From Actinomadura violacea (GTDB lineage Bacteria > Actinomycetota > Actinomycetes > Streptosporangiales > Streptosporangiaceae), in NCBI RefSeq assembly GCF_017573465.1, contig NZ_JAGEPF010000006.1, positions 1 through 64,000 of the forward strand: a stretch of 64,000 nucleotides of DNA, in the 5' to 3' direction. Position numbers and translations under genes: made by a program. This document shows positions 8,046 through 16,671 of the stretch, piece by piece (the stretch's first letter is position 1; every line of letters starts with the position of its first letter). Below the pieces are notes generated by a model. The model had not been told where the DNA came from. It saw only the letters and a program-made list of their open reading frames with translations, and ran no database searches.

Positions 8046-9464
8046 GTGCCGCGGGGAAGAAGGCCGTTCGCGTCCGTGCGGTCGCGGGCGGCGCTGGCGG
8101 CGACGGCGGTGGTCGCGGTCGCGCTGGTCGCGGCGGGGCTGACGGTGCTGCTGACGCTGCGGGGCAGCCTGGCGAGGCAGTCGGACCTGCAGGCGGAGAT
8201 CATCGCGCGGGAGGTCGCGGCGCAGGTGGCGGTGGGGACGCCGGTGGCGCGGCTGGACCTGCCGGACTCTGAGGACCATCCGGTGCAGGTGGTGGACGAG
8301 CACGGCCGGGTCCTCGCGGTCACCAAGGACCTGGACGCGATCAGCGGCACGGGGTCGCGGTCGGTGACCCCGTCGGGGGCGCGCACCGGCAAGGACGACG
8401 ACCACGGCGGCGACGACGATCCGCGCCGCGGCGAGGTCTCGACGGACGTCCGGTACAGCGGCGGCCGCGCGACCGTCGATCATGACGCGGCCGACTACCG
8501 GTTCGCGGCGGTGGAGGCGACGCCGCCGGCGGGCGGGACGGTCGTCGTGTACGCGGGGGCGCGGCTCGCGACGCAGGCCGTCGGGTCGGTGACCCAGGCG
8601 ATGCTGCTGGGGCTGCCGCTGCTGCTGGTGGTGGTCGGCGGGGTGACGTGGCTGGTGACGCGGCGCGCGCTGCGTCCGGTGGAGGCGATCCGGGCGGAGA
8701 TGGCGGCGATCACGTCGGCGGGCGACCTCGCGCGGCGGGTGCCGGTGCCGGGGTCGCGGGACGAGGTGGCGGGGCTGGCGGAGACGACGAACCAGACGCT
8801 CGGCGCGCTGGAGCGGTCGGTGGAGCGGCAGCGCCGGTTCGTCGCGGACGCCTCGCACGAGCTGCGCAGTCCGCTGGCGTCGCTGCGCACGCAGTTGGAG
8901 GTCGCCGCGGCGCACCCGCATCTGCTGGACGTGGACGGTGCCGTCCAGGACGTCGTGCGGCTGCAGGATCTGGCCGCCGGCCTGCTGCTTCTGGCCCGGC
9001 TGGACGCGGGGGAGCGGCCCCGGCACGACCGGGTGGATCTCGGTGAACTGGTCCGCGAGGAGGTGGCGCACCGCGCCGCGACCGGCCGGGTGCCGGTCGA
9101 GGTGTCGGGGACCGGCGCGTTCGAGGTGCTCGGCAGCGCCGCGCAGCTCGACCGGGTGCTGGTCAACCTGCTGGACAACGCGCAGCGGCACGCGGCGTCC
9201 GCGGTGCGGGTCGGGCTCGCCGCGGCCGGCGGGCGGGTGACGCTGCGGGTGACCGACGACGGCCCCGGCGTCCCGCCCGCCGACCGGGAGCGGATCTTCG
9301 AGCGGTTCGTCCGGCTGGACGACGCGCGCGCCCGCGACGAGGGCGGCGCAGGCCTCGGCCTCGCCATCGCCCGCGGCGTCGCCCGCGCGCACGGGGGCGA
9401 CCTGACCGCGGGCGAGGCGCCCGGCGGCGGCTCCGCGTTCGAGCTGTGGCTGCCCGCCGGCTAG
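8046..9464 (+). CDS. Membrane sensor histidine kinase
   Basis: 472 residues from a GTG. Transmembrane segments lie near residues 12-37 and about 178-202 and enclose an extracytoplasmic sensor region of about 140 residues rich in Asp/His (a DDDHGGDDD cluster). HAMP, HisKA with phospho-acceptor H271 in DASHELRSPLASLR, and HATPase_c with the N-box LVNLLDNAQRHA, DDGPGVP and GLGLAIARG follow. It should phosphorylate the adjacent OmpR-type regulator. The His/Asp cluster in the sensor loop could bind metal; that is inference. Confidence 0.93.
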   Translation: MPRGRRPFASVRSRAALAATAVVAVALVAAGLTVLLTLRGSLARQSDLQAEIIAREVAAQVAVGTPVARLDLPDSEDHPVQVVDEHGRVLAVTKDLDAISGTGSRSVTPSGARTGKDDDHGGDDDPRRGEVSTDVRYSGGRATVDHDAADYRFAAVEATPPAGGTVVVYAGARLATQAVGSVTQAMLLGLPLLLVVVGGVTWLVTRRALRPVEAIRAEMAAITSAGDLARRVPVPGSRDEVAGLAETTNQTLGALERSVERQRRFVADASHELRSPLASLRTQLEVAAAHPHLLDVDGAVQDVVRLQDLAAGLLLLARLDAGERPRHDRVDLGELVREEVAHRAATGRVPVEVSGTGAFEVLGSAAQLDRVLVNLLDNAQRHAASAVRVGLAAAGGRVTLRVTDDGPGVPPADRERIFERFVRLDDARARDEGGAGLGLAIARGVARAHGGDLTAGEAPGGGSAFELWLPAG

Positions 9465-10838
9465 CTATATGGCGAGGTTGAGGGCGAGGACGAACGCCAG
9501 CCCGCAGACCGAGATCACCGTCTCCATCAGCGACCACGACTTGATCGTCTGCCCGACGCTCAGCCCGAAGTACTCCTTGACCAGCCAGAACCCGGCGTCG
9601 TTGACGTGCGAGAAGAACAGCGAGCCGCTGCCGACGGCGAGCACCAGCAGCGAGGTGTCGCCGGTGCTCAGCCCGGTGACGAGCGGCGCGAGGATGCCGG
9701 ACGCGGTGACGGTCGCGACGGTCGCCGAGCCGGTCGCGAGCCGGATCAGCACGGCGACGAGCCAGCCGAGGACGAGCACGGACACGCCGCTGCCGTCCAC
9801 CCAGTCCGCGATGGTCTTGCCGATGCCGGTGTCGACGAGCGTCTGCTTGAAGCCGCCGCCCGCCGCGACGATCAGCAGCACGCCCGCGATCGGCGGCAGC
9901 GACCTCTCCAGCGTCGTGGTGATCGTCCGGCGGTCCATGCCGGCGCCGCGGCCGAGCGTGAACATCGCGACGATCACCGCGATGAGCAGCGCGATCAGCG
10001 GCGTGCCGAGGTTGTCCAGGACGGTGTAGAGCTCGGAGCCCTCGTCCAGCACGATGTCGGCGAACGCCTTGAGCAGCATCAGCACGACCGGCAGCAGCAC
10101 GGTCGCGAGCGTGAGCGCGAACGAGGGGCGGCGCTTGCCCTCCTCGTCCTCCTCCTGGTCGGTGGTGAACAGCTCGGGCGGCTGGACGTCGACCCAGCGC
10201 GCGGCGAACCGGGCGAGCAGCGGGCCGGCGATCGCGACGGTCGGGACGGCGACGAGCACGCCGAGGCCGAGGGTGACGCCGAGGTCGGCGTGCAGCGCGT
10301 CGATCGCGACGAGCGGCCCGGGGTGCGGCGGGACGAGCCCGTGCATCGCCGACAGCCCGGCGAGCGCGGGGACGCCGACCGCGATGATCGACTGCCCGGA
10401 CCGGCGCGCCACCAGGTAGATCACCGGCATCAGCAGCACGAGCCCGATCTCGAAGAACATCGGCAGCCCGATCAGCGCGCCGACCAGCGCCATCGCCCAG
10501 GGCAGCGCGCGCCGCCCGGACCGTCCGACGATGGTGTCGACGATCTGGTCGGCGCCGCCGGAGTCGGCGAGCAGCTTGCCGAACATCGCGCCGAGCGCGA
10601 TCAGCGCGCCCACGCCGGACGCGGTGTCGCCGAAGCCCTTGCCGAAGCTCTTCACGGTGTCGGCCATCGGCAGCCCGGCGATGGCCCCGACCAGCAGCGA
10701 GCCGAGGGTGAGGCTGAGGAAGGGGTGCACCTTCAGCCAGGTGATCAGTACGACGATCAGCGCGATGCCGGCCAGCGCGGCGGGCACGAGCCGCCCGCTG
10801 GACGCGTGCGGCGCCGCGGCCAGCACGATCGAGTGCAT
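9465..10838 (-). CDS. gntP: GntP-family gluconate:H+ symporter
   Basis: 457 residues, about twelve hydrophobic segments. Family signatures include FGDTASGVGALIALGAMFGKLLADSGGA, GLPMFFEIGLVLLMPVIY, PHPGPLVAID and the C-terminal SHVNDAGFWLVKEYFGLSVGQTIKSWS. GntP proteins import gluconate or related sugar acids with protons. A FadR-type regulator is divergent, the common arrangement for gluconate uptake. No gluconate kinase is in the window. Confidence 0.88.
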   Translation of the reverse strand: MHSIVLAAAPHASSGRLVPAALAGIALIVVLITWLKVHPFLSLTLGSLLVGAIAGLPMADTVKSFGKGFGDTASGVGALIALGAMFGKLLADSGGADQIVDTIVGRSGRRALPWAMALVGALIGLPMFFEIGLVLLMPVIYLVARRSGQSIIAVGVPALAGLSAMHGLVPPHPGPLVAIDALHADLGVTLGLGVLVAVPTVAIAGPLLARFAARWVDVQPPELFTTDQEEDEEGKRRPSFALTLATVLLPVVLMLLKAFADIVLDEGSELYTVLDNLGTPLIALLIAVIVAMFTLGRGAGMDRRTITTTLERSLPPIAGVLLIVAAGGGFKQTLVDTGIGKTIADWVDGSGVSVLVLGWLVAVLIRLATGSATVATVTASGILAPLVTGLSTGDTSLLVLAVGSGSLFFSHVNDAGFWLVKEYFGLSVGQTIKSWSLMETVISVCGLAFVLALNLAI

Positions 10839-10962
10839 GTGCGGTCATCCTCCTCGGTGGCGGGCTGGGGGACCCCTGGGGGTGGGGGACGGGGTGCCAC
10901 CTCCGCCGAGTGCACCTCATTAACCAGCCGTTATCAAGAGGTCGAGTCGAAAAAACATACCT

Positions 10963-11007
10963 TTGACATCTGGGTGTGCCTGCATCGAAGCAATCGTGTG
11001 ATGATTG
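10963..11007 (+). promoter_or_regulatory. gntP/FadR divergent regulatory region
   Basis: A TTGACA box at 10963-10968 faces the regulator gene, and an imperfect palindrome CAATC-N7-GATTG lies at 10991-11007, right at the regulator's start. It is a plausible operator for the FadR-type protein. The -10 box is not clear. Confidence 0.4.
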
Positions 11008-11012
11008 ACGCC

Positions 11013-11756
11013 ATGGGGCGAGACAACCGGGCCGGGTTGCACGGCAGCGTCGTCGACCGGCTCGGCGTGCAGATCACCGCGGGCGACGTCGCGGCCGGCG
11101 AGGTGCTGCGGATCGAGCAGCTGGAGGCCCGGTTCGGGGTCTCCCGCTCGGTCGTCCGCGAGGCGATCAGGGTGCTGGAGTCGATGGGGATGGTGACCAG
11201 CCGCCGCCGCGTCGGCATCACGGTCGCGCCCCGCGGCGGCTGGAACCTGTTCGACCCGCAGATCATCGCCTGGCGGCTGGACGGCCCCGGCCGCGACGAG
11301 CAGCTCCGCGAGCTCGGCGAGCTGCGCCGCGGCCTCGAACCGGTCGCCGCCCACCTGGCGGCGCTGCGCGCCACGCCCGCGCAGTGCGGCACGCTGACCG
11401 GCGCCGTCATGCAGATGGCGGTGCACGGCAAGTCCGGCGACCTGGAGTCCTACCTGGAGGCCGACGTCCAGTTCCACCGGACGCTGCTGGAGGCGTCCGG
11501 CAACGACATGATGGGCGCGCTCAGCGGGGTCGTCGCCGCCGTCCTCGCGGGCCGCACCCACCACGACCTGATGCCCGCGCACCCGGAGCCGGTGGCGATC
11601 CGCTGGCACGCGGAGGTGGCCCAGGCCGTCCAGGCGGGCGACGCCGCGGCCGCCGAGCGGGCGATGCGCGACATTGTCGACGAGGCGACCCGCGCCATGC
11701 TCGGCCCGCCGGACGTGCTCGACCCCTCCGACACGCTCGACCCCTCCGGCGCCTGA
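11013..11756 (+). CDS. FadR/GntR-family regulator of gluconate uptake
   Basis: 247 residues: an N-terminal winged helix (about 9-72, GEVLRIEQLEARFGVSRSVVREAIRVLESMGM) and a C-terminal all-helical FCD ligand domain (about 90-235, with VQFHRTLLEASGNDMM and a late HAEVAQAV metal-ligand motif). Divergent from gntP, so probably its gluconate-responsive repressor. The start is uncertain: ATG 11013 gives the usual family N-terminus, ATG 11001 adds four residues, and neither has a Shine-Dalgarno, so the message may be leaderless. Confidence 0.87.
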   Translation: MGRDNRAGLHGSVVDRLGVQITAGDVAAGEVLRIEQLEARFGVSRSVVREAIRVLESMGMVTSRRRVGITVAPRGGWNLFDPQIIAWRLDGPGRDEQLRELGELRRGLEPVAAHLAALRATPAQCGTLTGAVMQMAVHGKSGDLESYLEADVQFHRTLLEASGNDMMGALSGVVAAVLAGRTHHDLMPAHPEPVAIRWHAEVAQAVQAGDAAAAERAMRDIVDEATRAMLGPPDVLDPSDTLDPSGA

Positions 11757-11785
11757 CCGGCGCCCCCGCGGCCGATACTGGGATC

Positions 11786-12433
11786 ATGACTCTTCCGCTG
11801 AGCCCGGACGAACTGCTGACCACCACCCGGACCGTGCGCAAGCGCCTCGACCTGGCCCGTCCCGTGCCGATGGACCTCGTCCGCGAGTGCCTGGAGATCG
11901 CCGTGCAGGCGCCGAGCGGGAGCAACCGGCAGGGCTGGCACTGGCTCGTCGTCACCGACACCGAGAAGCGCAAGGCGATCGGCGAGTACTACCGGCGCTC
12001 GTTCGCCGCGTACGCCGCGTCCGGCGGCACGTCCGCCGGTCAGTACCAGGACGACCCGGACCGTGCGGAGGTGCAGCGCCGGGTCGGCGACAGCGCCTCC
12101 TACCTGGCCGAACGCATGGGAGACGTGCCGGTGCTGGTGATCCCGTGCCTCCGGCTGCACGGCGGGAAGCTGCCGGACGGCAACCAGGCGGGGCTGTGGG
12201 GGTCGCTGCTCCCGGCGGTGTGGAACTACGCGCTGGCGGCGCGGGCGCGGGGCCTCGGCACCGCGTGGACGACGCTGCACCTGGCGTACGAGCAGGAGGT
12301 CGCGGACGTGCTCGGCCTGCCGGCGGACGTGCGGCAGGGCGCGCTCGTCCCGACCGCGTACTACACGGGCGACACGTTCCGCCCGGCGCCGCGCGTCCCG
12401 CTGGACGAGATCCTGCACGTCGACGGCTGGTGA
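11786..12433 (+). CDS. Nitroreductase-family FMN oxidoreductase
   Basis: 215 residues. The N-terminal TTRTVRKRLD and APSGSNRQGWHWLVV segments are FMN-binding signatures of the nitroreductase fold, and PAVWNYALAARARGLGTAWTTLH is the conserved second half. These enzymes reduce nitro groups, quinones or enones with NAD(P)H as dimers; the physiological substrate is unknown. It begins 30 bases after the FadR gene and may be co-transcribed, though no metabolic link to gluconate is evident. Confidence 0.85.
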   Translation: MTLPLSPDELLTTTRTVRKRLDLARPVPMDLVRECLEIAVQAPSGSNRQGWHWLVVTDTEKRKAIGEYYRRSFAAYAASGGTSAGQYQDDPDRAEVQRRVGDSASYLAERMGDVPVLVIPCLRLHGGKLPDGNQAGLWGSLLPAVWNYALAARARGLGTAWTTLHLAYEQEVADVLGLPADVRQGALVPTAYYTGDTFRPAPRVPLDEILHVDGW

Positions 12434-12438
12434 TCCGG

Positions 12439-12510
12439 CGCCCCGCGCGGGGCGAGCACCGGCGATCCCCCTCGGCCCGCCGGGAGTCTCGCCCCGCGGG
12501 TCGCGGGGCG
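12439..12510. terminator. Two GC-rich hairpins between convergent genes
   Basis: CGCCCC-GCGC-GGGGCG at 12439-12454 and CGCCCCGCG-GGT-CGCGGGGCG at 12490-12510 lie between the nitroreductase gene and the convergent minus-strand gene. Together they likely terminate transcription from both sides. Confidence 0.5.
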
Positions 12511-12571
12511 CGTCGGAGCGGCGGCGGACGGACGCGCCGGACCCGCCGGAGGCGCCGCGCCGCCGGCGGTG

Positions 12572-13105
12572 TCAGCGGGCGGCGAGCCCGGCCGGGTCGC
12601 GGTCGCGCCTGCGGACGTCGGCGAAGATCGCCTCGGAGATGGCGGTGGCGGCCCGCTCGGGGTCGGCGGCCGGGCAGAACGGCTGGAACCAGCGGGCGAC
12701 CGGGCGGCCGTCGCGGTCGCGGCGCGGCCGCTGCCAGTGCCAGTACAGGTCGCCGTCGGCGGCGGGCTCCCCGCCGGGCGGCGTCAGCAGCCAGACGGTG
12801 CGGCCGACGTACGGTTCGACCTGCACGCACTGCGCGGAGACGGCCATCACCGACGGCGCGCTCTCGTGCGGCGCGCGCCGCCCGGGGCCGTCCCACGGGC
12901 CGGAGGCGCGCAGGCCGAGGGCGTCGAGGCGGTTCATGAGCCGGCGGGCGTAGTCCACCAGGTCACCGGGGCCGCCGTCGCCGGGAGCGGTGTCGTCAGG
13001 GCCGGGAGCGGTGTCGTCGGGGCCGGTGCCGGGGGTGCCGCCGGGAGCGCCCGCGCGGCCGGTCGTCCCGGGCGGCGGGGGCTCGGCGAGGGTGGAGATC
13101 GTCAT
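12572..13105 (-). CDS. Hypothetical protein next to XRE/DUF397 locus
   Basis: 177 residues with a Pro/Gly/Asp-rich N-terminus (about 1-48, including a duplicated GPDDTAPG) and a compact Trp-rich C-terminal domain (about 50-175: VGRTVWLLTPPGG..DGDLYWHWQRPRRD..ARWFQPFCPAADPERAA). No family is recognised and there is no signal or membrane segment. Divergent from the XRE/DUF5753 regulator. Codon use matches a real gene (strong GC3). Confidence 0.65.
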   Translation of the reverse strand: MTISTLAEPPPPGTTGRAGAPGGTPGTGPDDTAPGPDDTAPGDGGPGDLVDYARRLMNRLDALGLRASGPWDGPGRRAPHESAPSVMAVSAQCVQVEPYVGRTVWLLTPPGGEPAADGDLYWHWQRPRRDRDGRPVARWFQPFCPAADPERAATAISEAIFADVRRRDRDPAGLAAR

Positions 13106-13324
13106 GCGGGCTCCCGGGACCGGTGGCGGTGTCTGACAGCCAGGTCGGGCGACGCTGACTCCCTGCGAAAGACGTTCCTACGCGTGCAGCAGTGTGTCAA
13201 GCGCTTCATGTCAATTTACATGGCGCAGGTCGCGGAATGATCATTTGCGCCGGATGAGGGCCGCGCGGCAAAAGCTGCATTATGCGGGTTGCATGGTGTG
13301 ATGGCCGCGGTGTAGACACGGAGC
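13106..13324. promoter_or_regulatory. Divergent promoter region of XRE gene
   Basis: About 220 bases of lower GC. For the plus strand, TTGCAT (13289-13294) and TAGACA (13313-13318) are spaced 18 bases and lie just before the XRE start at 13325, implying a very short leader. Confidence 0.4.
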
Positions 13325-14182
13325 ATGACTCCCGGTGACGACGGGCCGGTGCTGTCGGGATGGCTGCTCGGCAACGCCCTCGCGAATGCCCGCAAGGCGT
13401 CCGGTGAGTCGGTGGCGTCCATCGCGCGGGATCTCGGCGTGCATCCGCAGACCGTGCGGCGATGGGAGAACGCCGAGGTCACACCCAGCGTTCTCGTTCT
13501 GCGCGGGCTCTGCACGCATTACGGAGTCGCGCCCGACAAACAGGACGAACTGGAAGAATTGCGTGAACGGGCGAGCCGGCCGGGCTGGTGGAACGGCAGC
13601 GGCGACTGGCCCGACGCCACGGCCGAACTGCTCGGCATGGAGATGGCGGCCGTCCGAATTCGCGCTTGGGACCTGACCGCAATTCCCGGGCTCTTGCAGA
13701 CGCCCGAGTACGCCCGGCAGGTCATCCAGGCCGTCGACCCCAGCGTCTCGCCGCCCCGCGTCGACTCCGGCGTCGAGCTGCGGATGGGCCGCCAGGCCGA
13801 GGTGTTCGGCGGCGCCGTCCGCGAGGCCGTCTTCATGATCGACGAGAGCGCGCTGGCCCGGATGCCCGGCGGCCCCGCGCTGCGCCGCGCCCAGATCGCC
13901 CGGCTGCTGGTCCCGCCGCCCGCGGTGACCATCCAGGTGATGCCGTTCAGCGCCGGGCCGCACCCGGCGCTCGGCTCCTTCATGGCGTTCGACTTCGACT
14001 CCGAGGTCATCAGCGCGGGGGTGTTCGTCGAGGGCTCGGTGACCGGCCGCAGCCGTGTCGAGACCGGCGCGGCCGTCGCCCGCTACGAGCAGGTCTGGGC
14101 CTGGCTCCAGGCGAAGGCGCTGACCCCGAAACAGACGACGGAATTCCTCGAGAAGATGATGGAAGGGATAGCCCCGCAATGA
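13325..14182 (+). CDS. XRE-family regulator with DUF5753 domain
   Basis: 285 residues: helix-turn-helix at about 13-68 (GNALANARKASGESVASIARDLGVHPQTVRRWENAEVTPS) and a DUF5753 domain (about 95-278, with IPGLLQTPEYARQVI, GRQ and YEQVWAWLQAKAL). Such proteins occur in many copies in sporulating actinomycetes and pair with small DUF397 proteins (WhiJ/BldB-like contexts). The downstream DUF397 gene overlaps it by four bases, so the two are an antagonist or co-regulator pair. Confidence 0.9.
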   Translation: MTPGDDGPVLSGWLLGNALANARKASGESVASIARDLGVHPQTVRRWENAEVTPSVLVLRGLCTHYGVAPDKQDELEELRERASRPGWWNGSGDWPDATAELLGMEMAAVRIRAWDLTAIPGLLQTPEYARQVIQAVDPSVSPPRVDSGVELRMGRQAEVFGGAVREAVFMIDESALARMPGGPALRRAQIARLLVPPPAVTIQVMPFSAGPHPALGSFMAFDFDSEVISAGVFVEGSVTGRSRVETGAAVARYEQVWAWLQAKALTPKQTTEFLEKMMEGIAPQ

Positions 14183-14388
14183 AGAACCGTGATCTTATTG
14201 CTCCCGGAACCTGGCGGAAATCGTCGCGGTCGAACGCCGCGCAGGACGCGTGCGTGGAGATCGGCGGCGGCGAACGGGTCATCGGAGTCCGCGACACCAA
14301 GGACCGCGACGGCGGGACCCTGGTGTTCGGCGGCGAGACCTGGCGCGAATTCGCCGCGCAGGTGAAGGCGGGCCGTTTCGACCTGTGA
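14179..14388 (+). CDS. DUF397 small protein
   Basis: 69 residues with the defining WRKSSRSNAAQDACVEIG start and a VRDTKDRDGGTLVFGGETWREFAAQVKAGRFD end. DUF397 proteins partner with XRE/DUF5753 regulators in actinomycete differentiation loci. The ATGA overlap with the XRE stop shows translational coupling. Confidence 0.92.
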   Translation: MKNRDLIAPGTWRKSSRSNAAQDACVEIGGGERVIGVRDTKDRDGGTLVFGGETWREFAAQVKAGRFDL

Positions 14389-14474
14389 GCGCCTGAAGGC
14401 GGACGAAGGGCGGCCGGTGGCCCTGCGCCGGGCGCCCTTCCCCCCTTTCCCCCGACCTCTGCCCAAGGAAGACG

Positions 14475-15308
14475 ATGGACGATCACCCCCACCCCAAGGG
14501 CGCATTGAAGAGCGGACCCGGCGTCGCCTCCGCGGGCCGCATTTACGACTACTTCCTCAACGGCCGGCATCACACCCCGGCGGACGAGACCGCCGCCCGA
14601 AAACTCCAGGAGAAAGTCCCGGAACTGCACTACATGGCGCAGGCCAACCGCATTTTCCTGCAGCGCGCGGCGGCCGTCATCGCGCGCGCTGGCGTCGACC
14701 AGTTCATCGACCTCGGCTCCGGCATCCCGACCGCGTGGAACACCCACGAGGTCGTCCAGGTCGTCCACCCGCGCGCGAAGGTCGTCTACGTCGACAACGA
14801 CCCCGTCGTCCTGGACATGTCGCGGGACATGCTGCGCCGCAACGGCGAGACCGACGTCGCCTACGTCGACGCCGACATCGCCGACCCGAAGTCGGTCATC
14901 GAGGACCCCGAGGTGCGGCGACTCATCGACTTCTCCCGGCCCGTCGGCTACATGCACGTCGCCATCTGGCACTTCGTGAACCCCGAGCAGGACCCCTGGT
15001 CGCTGCTGCGCCAGTACCTCGACGCGGTGCCGTCCGGCAGCTACCTCGCCCTCTCGCACGTCACCGCCGACGGGCAGCGGCCCGACAAGATCGAGCGGTT
15101 CAACGAGGTCTACAAGAACGTCACCGCGCGGCTGAACTTCCGGACGTTCGAGGAGATCGACCGGTTCTTCGACGGCTGGGAGTACCTCCCGCCGCACGAG
15201 GACGCCCCGGCCGGGCTGTCCTACGTCGACATCTGGGGCAGCAAGAACCCCGCCGAGGCCGACCCGTCGCACACCTGGATCCCCGCCGGCGTGGCCCGCA
15301 AGCCCTGA
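14475..15308 (+). CDS. SAM-dependent methyltransferase (DUF574/Methyltransf_19)
   Basis: 277 residues. GRIYDYFLNGRHHTPAD, FIDLGSGIPTAWNTHEVVQ (SAM-binding motif I), VVYVDNDPVVLDMSRDML and the C-terminal SYVDIWGSKNP are hallmarks of this actinomycete-expanded methyltransferase family. Substrates are unknown. It follows the XRE/DUF397 pair with an 86-base gap, a frequent association in such genomes. A second, broken family member lies at about 52.3 kb. Confidence 0.9.
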   Translation: MDDHPHPKGALKSGPGVASAGRIYDYFLNGRHHTPADETAARKLQEKVPELHYMAQANRIFLQRAAAVIARAGVDQFIDLGSGIPTAWNTHEVVQVVHPRAKVVYVDNDPVVLDMSRDMLRRNGETDVAYVDADIADPKSVIEDPEVRRLIDFSRPVGYMHVAIWHFVNPEQDPWSLLRQYLDAVPSGSYLALSHVTADGQRPDKIERFNEVYKNVTARLNFRTFEEIDRFFDGWEYLPPHEDAPAGLSYVDIWGSKNPAEADPSHTWIPAGVARKP

Positions 15309-15373
15309 CCGGCAAGGCCGCCCGGGCCGCGCGCCGGATCCGGCGGCGTCCGGTCAGAGGCCGAGTGACGCGG

Positions 15374-16669
15374 TCAGAGACCGAACGACACGGGCAGCAC
15401 CATCAGCAGCGCGGGCAGCACGACGGCGGCGCCGACGGACCAGCCGAGCAGCCAGCGGAACACCCGCTTGTGGTCGCCGTCGTCCACGTTCGCCAGCACG
15501 AGGCCGCCGCCGAGGTGCAGCGGGCTGATCGCGACGCCGCCGATGGTGCCGCACACGGCGATGAGCAGCGCGGTGAACTGCGCGGACGTCTGGTGCGGCA
15601 GCACGGCGGCGGTCAGCGGCACCACGACGCCGAGCACCGCGACGGTCGAGGACTCCACGGTCGCGAACAGCGCCGCGACGTAGGCGATGGCGAGGGCCGC
15701 GACGACCGGCGCGCCGATGCCGCCGAGGTGCCCGGCGATCGTCTTCAGCGTGCCGGCCGCCTCGAGGTCGCCGACGTAGACGAGGATGCCGACCGTCAGC
15801 ATGACGACGCCCCACGGGATGTCGGCGATCACCCGGCGGCCGTCCGGCCGGAACACCAGGTGCAGGACCAGGCCGACGGCGAACGCCGCGAACACGATGT
15901 TCAGGTCGAGGACGAGCACCGCCAGGACGAAGACGCCGAGGCCGGCGAGCGAACCGATCTCGTAGGGGGTGATGCGGGACGCCCCCTGCACGGCCTCGGC
16001 CGGACGGCCGCCCGCGCCGGTGCCGGCGGTGCTCCCGGCGGCGTCCCCTTCCGTGCGGCCGCGGCGGATCAGCGGCAGACCGCCGAGCGCGAAGAAGAAG
16101 ACCGCGGTGCTCAGCACGTCGAATCCGGCGAGCCCGAGGAACAGCAGGTTCTCCGAGTAGTGCACCCCCGACTTCGCGGCGAGGTCCTTGACGATCGCGG
16201 CCCACGGGGACATCGGGGAGAAGCCGCCGGCGCCCGCGCCGTGCGCCGCGACGATCGCCATGAGCACCGGGTCGATGTTCCGGTTGCGGGCCACCCGCAT
16301 CGCGACCGGCAGGACGATCGCGACGGTGGCGCTCGGCAGCGTGCCGATGCCGCTGAGGACGGCGCCGACCGCGAACAGGCTCCACGGCAGGACCCAGTCG
16401 CGGCCGCCGGAGACCCGGACGATGCCGTGCACCACCCGGTCGAACGCGCCGCTGCGCTGGGCGTGCCCGAACATGTACATGACGCCGACGATCAGCGCGA
16501 CGATGCCGGCGGGGAAGCCGGCGAGGATCTGCTCCTTGGGGATGCCCGCGATCCCGCCGAGCAGGAACGCGGCGGGCATCGCGACGAGGCCCACGTTGAC
16601 GTCGCGCCAGATGGCGAGCGCGAACACGGCCACCAGCAGGACCAGCGACAGGATCTCGGGACCGGACAT
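15374..16669 (-). CDS. SLC13/MatC-like dicarboxylate permease
   Basis: 431 residues, about ten to twelve hydrophobic segments with a central Gly/Ala/Thr-rich loop near 205-230. The N-terminal WRDVNVGLVAMPAAFLLGGIAG and SGIGTLPSATVAIVLPVAM segments resemble MatC-type (malonate/dicarboxylate) and other ion-transporter-superfamily permeases. It begins two bases after the CaiB/BaiF gene, so it probably imports the acid used by that enzyme. Substrate specificity is inferred from context only. Confidence 0.8.
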   Translation of the reverse strand: MSGPEILSLVLLVAVFALAIWRDVNVGLVAMPAAFLLGGIAGIPKEQILAGFPAGIVALIVGVMYMFGHAQRSGAFDRVVHGIVRVSGGRDWVLPWSLFAVGAVLSGIGTLPSATVAIVLPVAMRVARNRNIDPVLMAIVAAHGAGAGGFSPMSPWAAIVKDLAAKSGVHYSENLLFLGLAGFDVLSTAVFFFALGGLPLIRRGRTEGDAAGSTAGTGAGGRPAEAVQGASRITPYEIGSLAGLGVFVLAVLVLDLNIVFAAFAVGLVLHLVFRPDGRRVIADIPWGVVMLTVGILVYVGDLEAAGTLKTIAGHLGGIGAPVVAALAIAYVAALFATVESSTVAVLGVVVPLTAAVLPHQTSAQFTALLIAVCGTIGGVAISPLHLGGGLVLANVDDGDHKRVFRWLLGWSVGAAVVLPALLMVLPVSFGL

Positions 16670-16671
16670 GG

